Assembly: GCA_012295275.1 (NCBI GenBank)
Contig: CM022673.1
Span: 25,400,261-25,464,260 of the forward strand
From: Chrysomallon squamiferum
Taxonomy: Eukaryota > Mollusca > Gastropoda > Neomphalida > Peltospiridae
Direction: 5' to 3'
DNA length: 64,000 nucleotides
The position numbers and the translations under genes are program-made. The notes below the pieces were generated by a model. That model did no database searches and was not told the origin of the DNA. It saw only the letters and a program-made list of their open reading frames with translations. The first letter of the stretch is position 1. The number at the start of each line of letters is the position of its first letter. Positions 13,492 through 26,432 of this stretch are shown here, in pieces.

Positions 13492-16400
13492 TTATATTTT
13501 GGCTCCTCCCATTGCCCCAGTTAAATCTTCTTCATAATCACTTTCCAGCAGGGAGTCATCATCGAGTGTGTTCTGGCGTTCCTGAGATGAAAAAGTAACT
13601 GGCCGTCTCCTTGGTGAAACATCACTGTTGGATGTGAATGATGGACTGCTGTACAGACTTGTGTCACTAGTGATGTAGTCACTAGGGGAATATGGAGGAG
13701 GCGCTTCTGAAAAAAAAAAAAAAAAATTCAAAGATTAATTAGTTACTCTATTATGAATAAATAGATCATTTGAATGAGTTTTTGTTAATATACTTACTGT
13801 GAAAGAGCAAAACTTCAAATTAAGCTACGATTAAAGAATTGTGATTTCGTCCTATTAGGCTGATTTTTTTTGTTGGTATTTTATAAAATTATTTTTTAGC
13901 TGGTTTATTTATTTATCATTTTTGATTTTTTTCCTATTTTCATTTTATATACCAAGTAGGTAAGGAAATTATATTAGCTAATTCAGCATTGCACATTTGG
14001 TAATTTCAGTGTGCAATGTTCTTGGGAAATGTTTTTTTTTTTCAATATGTTCTCAAGACTTGTAATTAGTGTAAAAATTAAATTTGTTCAAAACTCTAAT
14101 AATTTTTATGTTGTTGTATATACGATAAGGATCTAAATTTGAGTATTCTACTATTTATTTGCTATTAAAGTTCAATATGGATAAAACATGAACAATCCAT
14201 TTAATTAAAAAGTCAATGTATTTATAGGTGCAATGAGAGAATTGTTTTTACCAAAAGTAGATTGTTGGTGTGAGTGATTGTCTGATTTTCGTCTGTACTG
14301 CTTTACTTTCTCTTTAGCTTCCTGAACAACAAATTTGGTGGTTCCTGAACCTGCAGCAACAAAAAGAAAACAGACAAATATATATGTTTCTTTTTACTAC
14401 CAGTATGTAAATATTCCTACATCTCAGTTGTTCAATTTTTAAATATGCTTTGTACATTATTATCATACTTTTCTTTTCAATAACACTGATTAAATAAAAA
14501 AAATTAAACAAAAGTGTATTCACATTATGAAAGAAAACTTCTGTTTTACTATTAGTTACCTGTGTACTTGATGTTACGCAGATCTTGATCATGGACATCA
14601 GGCATTTGTAGAGCAATATCCTACAATTGGAAAAAATAAACAATAGCTACAGTATTTTTTTCATTTTTTATAAATTATGTACAAATATGCGCAATATCAA
14701 ACAGATACTCTTAGTGTTTGTACCACATTATAACCATTTTGTGAATGCTGATGAACATTTCAAATATTGTCAAAACATTATCAGTCTAGGATTTTGGCCT
14801 TTATGTTAATGCTTTGCTTTGAGGAAAATTAGATACATATCTTTCAAGAGTGATTTAATAAACAATAGGGTTTATAATAAAATTTAACAACTCTGAAATA
14901 ATTTCATAGTTTAAGAATACAAAATATGGTTTTACCCTCTGTGCTTCGAAAATGACAGCACATTTTTTGGCATAATCAATGTATGATTCAGACATTTTTA
15001 GCAAGCCATCTTTAATTCTGATTAACTTGACCGCTTCGTTTTCCTGGTGACGGTCACTCACTGAAAAACAAATGGACAGGAGACATTAAATACACACTGG
15101 GTCTCAACTTATTACTGATTTATTATTCTTGAGTTGTTGTCATTTTTTGTTTGTGTGTGTGTGTGTGTGGATGTCAGCTGTGAAATATTCACAAAAATTA
15201 TTTTATAAAAAGCAGTGAACAATGCTTTAAAATGAACATTCAAGATTCAATTAAAGATAAACTGGATTAAAACCAAAAGTTAAATATTTAAGCTAAGTAA
15301 TGCAAGATAACAAACAGTAATTTGTTACTAAAAGTAATATAATTAGTAATATAAGAGTATTATTCACCAGTTAATGGTGTAACAAATTGTAACCCCTGCA
15401 CCAACTGGGCAGAGAACATTACATAAATGTTACTGGAGAACAGCTGCAGAAATGTTATGTTTCACATACCTTCCATTTGAGCAAGATCCTTGGCTCGTTC
15501 TGCTTGAAGAAGTCGATTCTCCAAAACCTGCAGTTCAGCTGAAGATGCTTTCTGTAATCATTAAAAACAGAAGTTTACATTTGTTTAACAGAATTGGATT
15601 AAGTCCATTAATTAAACAACTATAATTAAATTATCAATTTTCATGCAATTCTTGTTAGATGAGAAAATAAAAAATGGATAAAAATTAATTTGTTTTAATT
15701 GGATGACATTAATGTCACAGATTTGTTATATTAAAAAAATATATATTTTAAGTTTCCAACAGATGACAAACCTTAAATGCCTTTTTAATTTCTTTCCTAA
15801 TCTTGTACTCTCTCTGCTCACAGGAAACCTGCCAGTACAAAAAGAAAGAATAATGTACTTTTTATTCATTATAATATGATGTATGTTGCGCAATTTCAAA
15901 ACATTTGCATCTTAAAGGATCATATGCTTAAATTATCTTCAATAAAATTTTAAAAGCCTTGGTCAGTATGATTAAAATTTTCCTGAGCAACATTTAAATA
16001 TAGTAATATGAATAAACTTACATAGTTGTTTTTTGCCTGGGAAACATGTTTTTCTCCTTCCAAAACCATCTCAAACATCCTCTTATGTTCTTTAATATGT
16101 TCTGAAAATACACTTTTATGTATGTATTCAACATAAAATAAAAATAATGTGACATAAACCCACTGCATTACAGTGATTTATAAATGACAATACATATTAC
16201 TTATAATAGTAAAATTAGCAGAATTAAAATCAATGACATGTTTTCTTTTTAAAATATTATAATTTACATTTATTTATATAATTGTTAAATTATGTATTAA
16301 ATCAGCATATTTTATTTATTATGATAAACATACCAATAAATTCTCTCTGTATTTCTGACCAAGCTAAATTCAGTTCTGCTAGCTGATTTGCAACATCCTA

Positions 16401-17885
16401 GAATGAAGAAACATTACAACTGAATTATAATTTTTATTTATTACCAGAGCTGACCACAGAACTGGAAGTTATTTGTTTATCATTCAAAAGCTTCTTTTTT
16501 TCTGGAGGTTTAGCTGGATTTTTTCCATGATTTTCAAGTTAACCACATTAAATTAAATAATGCTTATGTGGGTTTTTTTTCCATATCAGATTATTATGTT
16601 TGTTTACAGTATAAAAGCATTACCACTGATGAATGTCTCCACAGTCCACTTACATATATGTTTTTACTGATATTACACAGACTGGACAACAGACATGACT
16701 GGCCAGTACCTAAGAGATTATCTCTCCTTAAATTGGGAGCCACTTACCAATTATTGCATCAGAATGACAATTCAGTGATATTAATAAAATTACAGGACAG
16801 GCAACATTTTATCAGGACTAATATGTTTTTAAGGCAATTTTTCAACACTGCTACTAAATATAATTAATCGGAACATGAAACAAAAACTATTCAACACTGC
16901 TACTAAATATAATTAATCGGAACATGAAATAAAAACTATTCAGTTTACCTGTATAGCCCGATTTTCTTCATTAGATGCCCACTTCAAAAAATCCTGGGAA
17001 GCTTCATTAAAAACAACATAACATATGCTTTATAATGGTACAGAAATTAATGACAGTTTAAAATTATATATATATTTATTTTTCTTTTAATTAAATATTT
17101 TAACATATGCAAGGTATAAAGCGTTTTATCATTTACAGTAGTAAAATTTTTATATATCTGCCAACCAATACATCTAAAAGCTTTAAAATATGGCTTACAA
17201 ATAAAATGGCCAATGAGTTTATCTTTAAGATATAAATTACCTGCATTCTGGGCATTCAGAAATGCTTTGGCTGTGTTTCGCATGTCTTTAACTTCTGAGA
17301 TCAGTACACCGAGATCAGCATGACCACCACTAAGAAGCTTAACACTGCTTCTGGAACATCAACACAAACAAAATATATTAAATAAGATCAGTATCAGTGA
17401 TTATAAATATAGCAAACGTATTAAAAATTTAAGAAACACACATTGTATATTCAAATACTAACTAGTGAAAACCTGTATGCATAAACACAATGTGTATCTC
17501 TTAAATATAAAGCCACATGTACACTTTTCCCTAATTTCTGAATGAAAAACTATTTGGCATAACTCAGGGACACAAGTTTATCATGAAAAAAGATTAATGT
17601 GACAATATTAATGCAGATATATTATGAAAAATTAGGAATAGGTTTCTGACATACACAGAGCATTTAAATTTTGATGTATATTGATTTAATTGATTAGGTA
17701 GAATTTTTTATTTATAAAGTTCAAATTAAACCTTAAGACGTCACTTTTTTATGCTTTATCAATAACTTGAATAAGTACTTAATTATTACAACATTTAATC
17801 ATCTATATTATAATTAATATTAACAGTAAAAAGGTAGATTTAAAAATATAGTTTACCTCCTAACTGCGCGTGCTGCTCTGTCCAT
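13492..17885 (-). CDS. BAR-type coiled-coil protein resembling eisosome Pil1/Lsp1
   Basis: Complete minus-strand gene of 11 coding exons: 17885-17857, 17350-17241, 17001-16949, 16397-16334, 16101-16022, 15828-15772, 15551-15470, 15060-14936, 14620-14560, 14350-14252 and 13706-13492. Lengths sum to 975 nt, giving 324 residues with every phase consistent; the start ATGGACAGAGCAGC encodes MDRAARAV. Residues about 15-240 are predicted almost entirely helical, rich in Glu/Lys/Gln heptads, as in BAR-superfamily dimers that bind and curve membranes. Ordered landmarks parallel yeast Pil1/Lsp1: DLGVLISEV, then FLKWASNEEN, a long central helix, LQVLENRLLQAERAK, then SESYIDYAKKCAVIFEAQ. The overall length is also similar. 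The C-terminal 80 residues are disordered, with a PPPY motif (WW-domain ligand type), RRRPVTF (basophilic kinase-like) and an acidic stretch. The BAR assignment is likely; orthology to Pil1 is inference from my own reading. FAM92/CIBAR or another BAR family are alternatives. Confidence 0.88.
16841..16938. repeat. 49-bp tandem duplication in BAR-gene intron
   Basis: Two adjacent near-identical 49-bp copies (16841-16889 and 16890-16938) begin TTCAACACTGCTACTAAATA; one base difference is visible (GAAAC versus GAAAT). The second copy ends about ten bases from the 3' splice side of the exon ending at 16949 on the minus strand, so it lies directly in the intron after that exon. Confidence 0.9.
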
Positions 17886-18452
17886 TTTCTGCATAAGTTA
17901 GATCAGTAAAATTTGTCACTACTCGCTTCTAATCACAAGTTTAGTGATTGGCGTTCCTTGACAAATTGTCAACACATAAAATTAACATTGACAAATTCAG
18001 TACTTCTTAGCCCTTTAAATTTTACGATAACCTTCCGCTTAACACAGCACATGAGGTCTAGAAATCATTAAACCATGGCTGAGAATGAACGCGTATAAAT
18101 TAATTTTAATAAAGCTTCAAAAAATATATATTTCATTACAAAACTACAGCTGACACCAGGAAGCGTCTTTTACCAGAGCGCTCTCTGTCGGAAGCTAGGG
18201 GAAAGAGCACCTGCTGGAACGACAACTCTAAGAAAGAACAGTGAAATCGTGACGAAATACGAAATGGAGATAAATAATAAAACCTCCAAACAAACAACAC
18301 CCCAAAAACGGTGTAGCACTAGAATTTTTATCCTTTAGGCTTTTAATAATCAGAGCAGGTTTATTTTTCTGAACTTTTTAATAATAGTTTTATATTAAAA
18401 GAAACTATATTTCTTATCTATCTTAATCTGATGTTATTATTATTATTATTAT

Positions 18453-18485
<33 letters not shown>

Positions 18486-18691
18486 ATTGATTGATTTATT
18501 TATTATTATTTTTATTATTATTATTATTTTTTTTTAGGTTGGTTTTTATTTAGTAATTTTGACTGGGTTCACAACATCAAAGCAGGTTTAGTATAATCGT
18601 TTAGGCTAACTTTATATCCTATTCTACTGTACTGTATTGTATTGTATTGTTTTGTATTTAAATAATAAATTTAATTTTCAATTACAGAAGT
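17886..18691. promoter_or_regulatory. Shared head-to-head promoter region, BAR gene (-) and FANCE (+)
   Basis: The two start codons face away from each other across about 0.8 kb. The 18020-18310 part is less AT-rich than its surroundings and contains AGAGCGCTCTCT and similar GC-containing stretches, typical of an animal core promoter. The 18430-18535 part is poly-T and ATT microsatellite. An acceptor-like TTACAG just before the FANCE ATG suggests a 5' UTR intron. No TATA box is assigned. Confidence 0.5.
18431..18535. repeat. Poly-T / (ATT)n low-complexity tract
   Basis: A run of ATT units, then about 32 T residues, then GATT/TATT units. It lies upstream of the FANCE start and is explained by slippage. 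Confidence 0.9.
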
Positions 18692-21600
18692 ATGCACACT
18701 AATATAATAGATAAGATACCAGAATGCTGGCAAGGACTGTTTGAAGCTCTGAAGTCTTCACAGAACAATTTCCAGTCAGCAGAACTGTGGTTGCAGCAGA
18801 AATGTTATTCTCAGTATGAAGATCCTCCGCAATGGGAAGAGCTGATATCTTTTTTGGCCCAAACAAAACCAGAGTCTGCCATTTTTCAGTTTGTATGCTT
18901 CTTAACATTGACAGACATTAAGCTGATAATTATTTTCTTTTATTCTGAAAATTTTTTTTTTTTTATAAATGAAATGAATAATTCTTTATAGTATCAGATT
19001 AATACAGTAACCATAATTAACATATCTACTTTTAATATTATTAACATTTATGTAATAATTATTAATTTTTGGAATGAAAATCTATTTAATTATATATATT
19101 TAATAAGTTTATTTCTTTAAAGATAAAAAGAATAAAAAATGAAATAATAATTATAACGTCCCTAGATGGTGCCACAAACATTGTTATTCATACATACAGT
19201 TTTTTTTTTCCTTTCTTTTCAGAAAACCCATGTTTTATTTCCTGCCTCCAGACATACAGAGAAAACTCTTAGCTGTGATATTTCAACACCGACACCAAAT
19301 ATGTCTGACATCACTGCAGCTATTTCTTAAAGACATTTCTGAATGCACAGAGGAGTGCAGCTGGCAAAAAACATTTTGTGAATTGTTAGAAGGATTTGTA
19401 GAAAACTCACGTAAACAAGATTCCAGCTCAGAGTTAACAACACATTACAAGTTTACTGAGGCAAACCGAGCTCTGAGTGAAACCATTTGTCACAAATTAT
19501 TAACAAATGACTCCGTATGGCAGACACACAATGTCACAGGTTTATTTTAATTTTATTTTATTCCAACAGAAATTTTTGTCAGTGAAGTCATTCTTCACAA
19601 GTTATCATTGAATAAATAAATGTAGTAAAAATTTATTATTTTTACATATAGTTAAAATATTCAGTTTTTGTCTGATCACTCATTTGAAAATAGATGTATA
19701 ACATAGGAAAGATATATGATGTAATTATTTAGTAAAATATACGTATCAATTTTTTTCTGCTAAGAATGTTGTTTGTTTGAAAAGAGTTCATTTATACATG
19801 TTGATTTACACTGATTTATTTAATTCTTTTTTTTTTTTTGATTTTATACAGCATTTGGTATAAATATATTACAAAAATTCCAGTTGATACAAATACAGTA
19901 AATTTACAATTATATTTTTAGCTTTAAAATCGTCTGTGATTTTTTTAAATGTTATTATTTTGTGTGTGAGTGTGTTACAGTAATCAGTAATACACATTTT
20001 TAAGAATTTTTATAAATGTACTTTTAAAAAATCTTGTAATATTTTAAAATAAATTTATATTTCAGAAATCATTTTATGTAATATGTATTTTAACTGTAAT
20101 TAAAATTAGGTCAAGAAGTGAGCACAGATATAAAGAACTATACATCACCAGTTGAAGACAAAGAACTGAACATTTCAGGTGTTGAAAATTCACTGTCACA
20201 GAATGATAATCCGAAAACTGAAGAGATGCAGAATGAAAAATATGTAATAATTATGGATGATGAAGACACCTCAGATGAACCACCTCCAGTTAAAAAAGCT
20301 AAAGAAGACTTAAAAACATCAAGTATGTCAACTGAATAGCTATGTATATCACATTTTACTGACTAACTATAATACATTTCTTTAGTCATTATTACATTTT
20401 CACAATATGCTCAGATTTCTTTTAATCTGTTTTGGAATTTGAGGAATGAATAATTATAACAATACAAATGGTAGTCAGAAATGTGATGTGAAATATGATG
20501 CCTGTTGATAACTCTGTATTGATTGTTAGTAACAGCTTGTGCAAAGTGCTAAACTAGTTAATGTGGTAACTTAAAAAATATACAATACTAATAATGTCAA
20601 CACTGAAAACATTCCTATTTGTTTGTGGTAGGTTCTAGCATAAACAAGGGAGATAACTTCTCTGGTGTACAGACTATAGCTGGTTACATTTAGAATGTAT
20701 GATAAAAATCACACATCCTTGACCTGTGAATTATGTAATTTTACTGAAAAAAATGTTCAAAACTTTTTTTTTAATCTTTGTATATACATAAATAATTAGA
20801 ACTTTTAAAATTTAGTTTTCACTTTTAATTTTTAGGTGAAACTGAGGATGAAAATTCCCTTGAAAGTACATTAGTGGTACAGTTTTTAGTTTGATTTGTT
20901 ATTGTTTATTTGTTTATTTATTTTATTCTGTTGTTAGTATGGTTATGTCATTAAATCCCCATGATATTTTAATACAGAAAGCAAAAAAAAATTTCAAATT
21001 TTGTAAAACATAAATAGTCACTCTGGACTTGCATAAACTTACAAAATGTTCAGTGAGAAGTATTTTGGACTTTGGGAGGAATAAATAAAAATGGTTTAAA
21101 ACATTTTTAATACAAAGGATTTTGTTTTGCAATTAAGGTAAATGATAGTTAATATTGAGAATGAAAAATTTTAACAGAGAAGACGTTGCTGGAACCAATA
21201 AAAAATAATTCCGTGAAGTATATATGTTATATTTAGGATATTTATATATATTATAAAAATAACATAAAAAAAATTTCATTTCTTTTTAACAAAATGTAGC
21301 TGAAAGCAGAATGGCTTCGAGAACAGTTACAAAGTTCAGGTGGTTTGGATATGGAATCAACAAATCTGGGTTTTCTTTCTTCTCTCTCACCATCCCAGGT
21401 AAAATAATCTTCTTAAGTGTTGTCTTAAAGAACTGGTGTTTTAGTTTCTGTTAAAATAAGTTTAAAGTGTTTTTAAATTTGTTGTGACAAAATAGATGTC
21501 TAAAACTCACTATTCTAATTATTAATATATTGTCGAACTGCTGCAGAAGTATTTAAAAGTAATGCATTGTTTATTAATTTGAAATGAATTGACATTTCCT

Positions 21601-24120
21601 ACATCATGTGTTTACTTCTCATTAGGACTGATTGCTTCTTTCTTTTTATAACTGTAAAATAATAATTTTTTTTTTTTTTTTTTTTATACTCTTTTACATG
21701 TTTTTTTTTAAATTTCAGATGAAACAACTTTGCACTGCTGCAGATATTTCCACACTTCCAGAAAGATGTCTCTCCATGGCCTCCAACCTTCTTAAGCAGA
21801 TGTCAACTGAAATAAGCTACAGCAGCTGTGTAGCATTCATTTCAGGCTGTTTTCTTTCTAAGGTTATTTTATAAATATGTCTAGGTAGATCAGTTGCTTT
21901 TTAGGTTTTTCAAGAATGGAATGTCACACATGGCAATCAGGCCTTTATAACTAATTGTTTTGTTTGTCATTTTCAGCTGAAATCTTATATAATGTGAATA
22001 AGTCCTTGTAAATAAATCTTTTGATTCTACAATTTTAAAATTTTAGTTCACAAATCTAATTACATCAGGGGTCATTTCACATCTATATTTCACCTTAAAT
22101 TTAAAATACATAAATGTTTATTTGAAAATAATAAATAATGGAAGGATTAATGAGAGAAGCACTATATTTATGTTTTACTCTTTGTTTACAAATATTACTT
22201 AATTAAACATTTTGTTTACATAAGAATACATTGTGTTTAATGCTTTATCTTGTATGACGATTATGAAATATATTTTGTATTTTTTCAGTTTCTTTATATA
22301 TATTTTTTTTTTTTTCAGTTCAGTGAACTGGAACATACTGCATCTAGAAATCTCACAAATGTGTTGACAGACTTAGCACAGTATTTCCCAAAACAGTTAA
22401 TAGATTCAATAGCAAACAGCTGTCAAATCAGCAGCATGAGTAAGTGCATGCTGTCCGAATTGTGTTTTGTATTTCACATTTTCTTCTAATTTGTGCAATA
22501 ATTAACTGCACCATTTTATACAGATATCTGATTAGCCTGGTTTTTATAGGATTTGTTAAAAACAGTTTTCAATGATATTTTGAAGAACCCCACCAAAAAT
22601 AGCATTCTGTAATGTCACCTGAACTTATTCTTAATGAAGAATAACGAGGAGAATTATTTCAAAAATATTCCAAGTCTTAATTTATCTATATATTATGGCT
22701 AACATCTGTGAAATGAAGTCTGATATGTGTATATATATATATAGAAGTTACAGTAATAGTTTTAATGCAAGAAATGGTATGGTGAACCCACTTTATAGGA
22801 ACATGGGTTAATCTTGCGTATTGTTCAGTTTATCTGATTGATAAATTCAAAACTGATGTTGTATTATACTTTTGAAGATGTAATAAATATTGGTGTATTT
22901 ATTTTCTCTATATGTCTCACATTCACTTACTAAATATATGCCGACATTTAAATAATTTGACTTATTTTATTACAGCTTCCTCTCAAAGTGATATTTTGTG
23001 CAGGCTTTGCAAGGAAAATTTTGATCTTGAGTGTCAAGCCCATTTATTGAGGTAACTGTTGACATCTATTTTTGTGTGAACAAATTTATTTTTATGTTGG
23101 TCTCTTTAAGGAAATCATTAACATCTGAGAATGCCATTTTAGTAAAATGAAAAAATAAATTTCAATTAAAAATGTTTTTTTTTTTTAATTAGTATATATT
23201 TGTTGTAAAAGATGTTTTAAAACAAAGAATTTTGAGCGAAAATTTCTTGAAAGATTCTCTTGAAATATTTTCTGTTGTATTTTTTCAGACAGTTATTGTC
23301 AAATTCACATGTTACCAATGAACACGGAATCCTTGTATTGACCTGTCTTGTGGAAAACATTGATAAACTTGAGGAAACAACAACATCTGCAGTCTTTGAT
23401 TGCCTCAGTAATTCATCAAACAGTCTGTGTCACAGTCTCAAATTTGGCAAACTCATCCTTAGATTTGTTCACAGGCATGGAAAAACAGTAAGTGTATTAG
23501 ATAACAATAATGATTATTTACTAAATTTATCAAAAAAAATTTAGTAAATTTTTTTACAGATTCTCAATCAAATGTGGACTCTAATCCAAATTTTTCTATC
23601 TATATTATGGAATGACTGCATTTAATATTACTGTGTTAATCATGCAAAGCAAAACATGTTGAGCAAGGGATACCTAATTAATAAATACACCTATACGGTA
23701 ACTTTATAAATAAATGAACACAGATATTTAGTAAGATTACTAATTAGCAAATGTAACTACTTATTAAACTGGTAAACAAGCATGAAAAGCTTTATTAATG
23801 ATCAAACAGAAAAATTGTAATTTAAAAAAAACCAATCAAATTATTATTATTATTATTTTTATCTGTTTCAGTAAATAATTTATTTAAAGTGTTAGCAGGT
23901 TAAAATAATCAAGAGTGTATTTGTTATATTATTATGAATAATAATAATAATATTCATCATTTCTAAGGTTTTTTTTTTTTATACATCATAAGGAAATTCT
24001 CTACATTTTTTTTTCCAGTGGTCAACAGCACAGATATCTCTGATGCTACAAATCATGGATTTCCATAAAACGTTTATGAAGAAATCAGTAATATCTGCAC
24101 TGAAAAATATTTCTAAATGA
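18692..24120 (+). CDS. FANCE: Fanconi anaemia group E protein homologue
   Basis: FANCE bridges the FANCC/FANCF part of the nuclear Fanconi core complex to FANCD2, promoting FANCD2 monoubiquitination in interstrand-crosslink repair. Ten coding exons: 18692-18888, 19223-19539, 20110-20322, 20836-20876, 21300-21398, 21719-21862, 22319-22439, 22976-23051, 23289-23487 and 24019-24120; 1509 nt, 502 residues (human 536), all phases consistent. The N-terminal part has the family-like QKPMFYFLPPDIQRKLL. A disordered acidic linker follows (IIMDDEDTSDE, then PVKKAKE, NLS-like). The C-terminal HEAT-like domain runs from LGFLSSLSPSQMKQLC to the end, and KLILRF...HKTFMKKSVISALKNI aligns well with the human C-terminus. 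The end of exon 1 is the least certain junction (donor GTTTGT chosen because it keeps the frame). The final exon is duplicated downstream. A polyadenylation signal lies 30 nt after the stop. Confidence 0.92.
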
Positions 24121-24149
24121 CAGCAGATCCTCTATATTTCTATATTTAA

Positions 24150-24155
24150 AATAAA
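24150..24155 (+). terminator. FANCE polyadenylation signal AATAAA
   Basis: A canonical AATAAA 30 nt after the FANCE stop, followed by a GT-rich stretch (TGTGTTTTCTTTGTTG) suited to a downstream element. An equivalent copy lies in the duplicate at about 24519. Confidence 0.6.
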
Positions 24156-24387
24156 AAAATTTAAAACAGCATTGTGTTTTCTTTGTTGCTTTACCTGTGT
24201 ACAGAAAATATTATGTTTCTTCCATCTAGGTGCTTCATAGGTCATGGCGTATGTTTGGATTAAATTATACATTTTAGATCAGTTTAATTAAGAAATGCAT
24301 ATTGTGTAAAATCTTTATTTTTCAATGTTTATCATTTCTAAGGTTTTTATTTTTCATAAGGAAATTCTCTACATTTCTTTTTTCCAG

Positions 24388-24489
24388 TGGTCAACAGCAC
24401 AGATATCTCTGATGCTACAAATCATGGATTTTCATAAAACGTTTATGAAGAAATCAGTAATATCTGCACTGAAAAATATTTCTAAATGA
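24388..24489 (+). pseudogene. Duplicate FANCE terminal exon
   Basis: A second copy of the last FANCE coding exon with an intact pyrimidine tract and CAG acceptor. The reading frame is open to the same TGA, and the only change in the exon is a synonymous C-to-T. It could be spliced as an alternative last exon encoding the same protein, or it may be silent. Because the first copy has its own poly-A signal, the second is probably redundant. Confidence 0.8.
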
Positions 24490-25105
24490 CAGCAGATCCT
24501 CTATATTTCTATATTTAAAATAAAAAAATTTAAAACAGCATTGTGTTTTCTTTGTTGCTTTACCTGTGTACAGAAAATATTATGTTTCTTCCATCTAGGT
24601 GCTTCATAGGTCATGGCATATGTTTGGATTAAATTATACATTTTAGATCAGTTTAATTAAGAAATGCATATTGTGTAAAATCTTTATTTTTCAATGTTTT
24701 GAAACTGCCTATCTTTGGAGAAATAACTTAAGAACAGTCAGTGGTAACAAATGTTACTTTTAGAGATTATGTTATACCAGTTTGAATTCTTTATTTTAAT
24801 CCTAATGGGAAACTCCATATATTTTCATATTTTCTAAAGAAATTTCTTTAAAGCTGATGTGGTGTGTGGGTGTATATGTGTGTGTTTTGACGGGGGTAAT
24901 TGTGAGCAAATTTCTGGGCATTTAAAAATATTAACATATGCTTAATGAAGCTTTAAACTTCATTTCGTGGTTGTGATATCTGTCTAGCTATTCATTAATA
25001 ATATAAGATTAGTAATAAAAAAGTGTGAAGTGTTGAAAGGGAAACAACTCTAATAAGAACTATCTTGTTACTGAAAAAGTACTCGATATTTTTTTTTTTT
25101 TTTTT

Positions 25106-25510
25106 GATATCTTGATTTAGTTAACATTATCTATGTTATTACCTTCTAGTAAGAAACATGAACATCTATTTCCGAGCAGGACAGAGTTGGGACTTCCCAA
25201 CCCCCAAGAAAGCGGAAGCTCGTGAAAAACCAAACAATTTTTAAAATTTACGTGCACTTAATCGTCTATGACGTGTAATAGCATTATTTTAGTTTGTGTT
25301 GTTACCATTTCAAAATAAACCACAAAGTTTAATTAATTTGATAGTGGTCGGTCAAACGTAATGTTTGTTTCTAAAGAAAATAATATTCAAATTTAAGATG
25401 TTTTTCTCCAGTTTTCCACATAATAAAGAATACCTTAAAAATAATCAAAAACAGCAACAATTCAATTGAAAACAAACATGGCCTCTGTGTGTGCGTGCAT
25501 GCGTTGTGAA
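25106..25510. repeat. Dispersed 0.4-kb repeat, copy 1 (kappa-B motif inside)
   Basis: This segment is clearly homologous, in the same orientation, to 35816-36215. Shared blocks include ATCTTGATTTAGTTAACATT, AACATCTATTTCCGAGCAGG, GGGACTTCCCAA, AAGCTCGTGAAAAACCAAAC and GAAAACAAAC(A/G)TGGCC. Both copies end in a TG-type microsatellite. I recognise no coding sequence or Pol III promoter boxes in it. It may be an old mobile element or a segmental duplication. Confidence 0.85.
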
Positions 25511-25655
25511 CTCTGTACATATTTGTTTTATATATATATATATATATTTTTAATTTCAATCGTAATTTGATATTCAAAGATAAAAATGTCGCACTGACGG
25601 AAGACATTCTCATTATTAGAAGTAAAAGGTGTTGGATGTTGAATCATAAAAATAT

Positions 25656-25910
25656 TTTTTTTTTTTATGATTTTTTTTTTTTATGACATAGCATCAAAAC
25701 ATTAAAACAAAACATAAACAAAATAATAATAAAAATAATAAAAGAAACAAATAAACAGATGAAAAAGGAAAAGAATAAAATCAAAAAAGAAAAAATGTGA
25801 AAATAATGCAAAAGGAATCAAGGATTTGAAGAGTAAAATGTAAGAACTAGAAAAACGTATAAAACACCCCCCAAAAAAAAAAAAAAAAAAAAAAAAAAAA
25901 ACATCCAAAA
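25656..25910. repeat. A-rich/T-rich low-complexity tract
   Basis: T-runs followed by A-rich sequence and a run of about 31 A at 25872-25902. The long open frame on the minus strand (F/Y-rich) is a composition artefact. Confidence 0.85.
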
Positions 25911-26377
25911 ACGAAGACAAATTATGTGACATCTATATTAGTGGCTTTCATAAGTGACTGTTTAATAAAAAAACAAAAACATAAAAGTCTTTGTCTAATA
26001 CTTTTAGAAAAAATGTCACCAGTCAGTAGCATGATCTTTTAGTTTGTGAGTTCAGTTTTACAGAAAATAAAGAATTAACTGTTCGATCTAATTCCTAGGG
26101 AAAACGTAAATCATTTTTCTCAAGTGAAATATGCAAATATATATCTTTTGGCCATTAATTAGTGTCAACAGTGATGGATCAATATTCTGACACATTTCTA
26201 TAGTCTGTCTGTCGGTTTTATCAATATAAATATAACCAGAACAGTATCTTCAAACAATCGTTATTATGATCTGAGTCAAGAATTTCATATAATTTTTATT
26301 ATTTATAATACATTCGTTTTACTTTTCATTCTTTTAATTTCTTTTTTCTTTTCTTTTCTTTTTTAATATTTTACTTA

Positions 26378-26378
26378 A

Positions 26379-26429
<51 letters not shown>
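26378..26429. repeat. (ATT)n microsatellite
   Basis: About 16 uninterrupted ATT units. Confidence 0.95.

Positions 26430-26432
<3 letters not shown>

Larger units (their letters stand above)
23956..24699 (+). repeat. Direct tandem duplication containing the FANCE last exon
   Basis: Copy 1 is 23956-24330 and copy 2 is 24331-24699. Both start ATCATTTCTAAGG and end TTTTTCAATGTTT. They are nearly identical; differences seen are a few T-run lengths, TTCCAT versus TTTCAT inside the exon and GGCGTATG versus GGCATATG. The unit carries the branch/acceptor region, the whole 34-codon terminal exon, the stop and the poly-A signal. Confidence 0.95.

Noticed and set aside
25702-25932. F/Y-rich minus-strand frame
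   Set aside because: Translation of A-rich low-complexity DNA.
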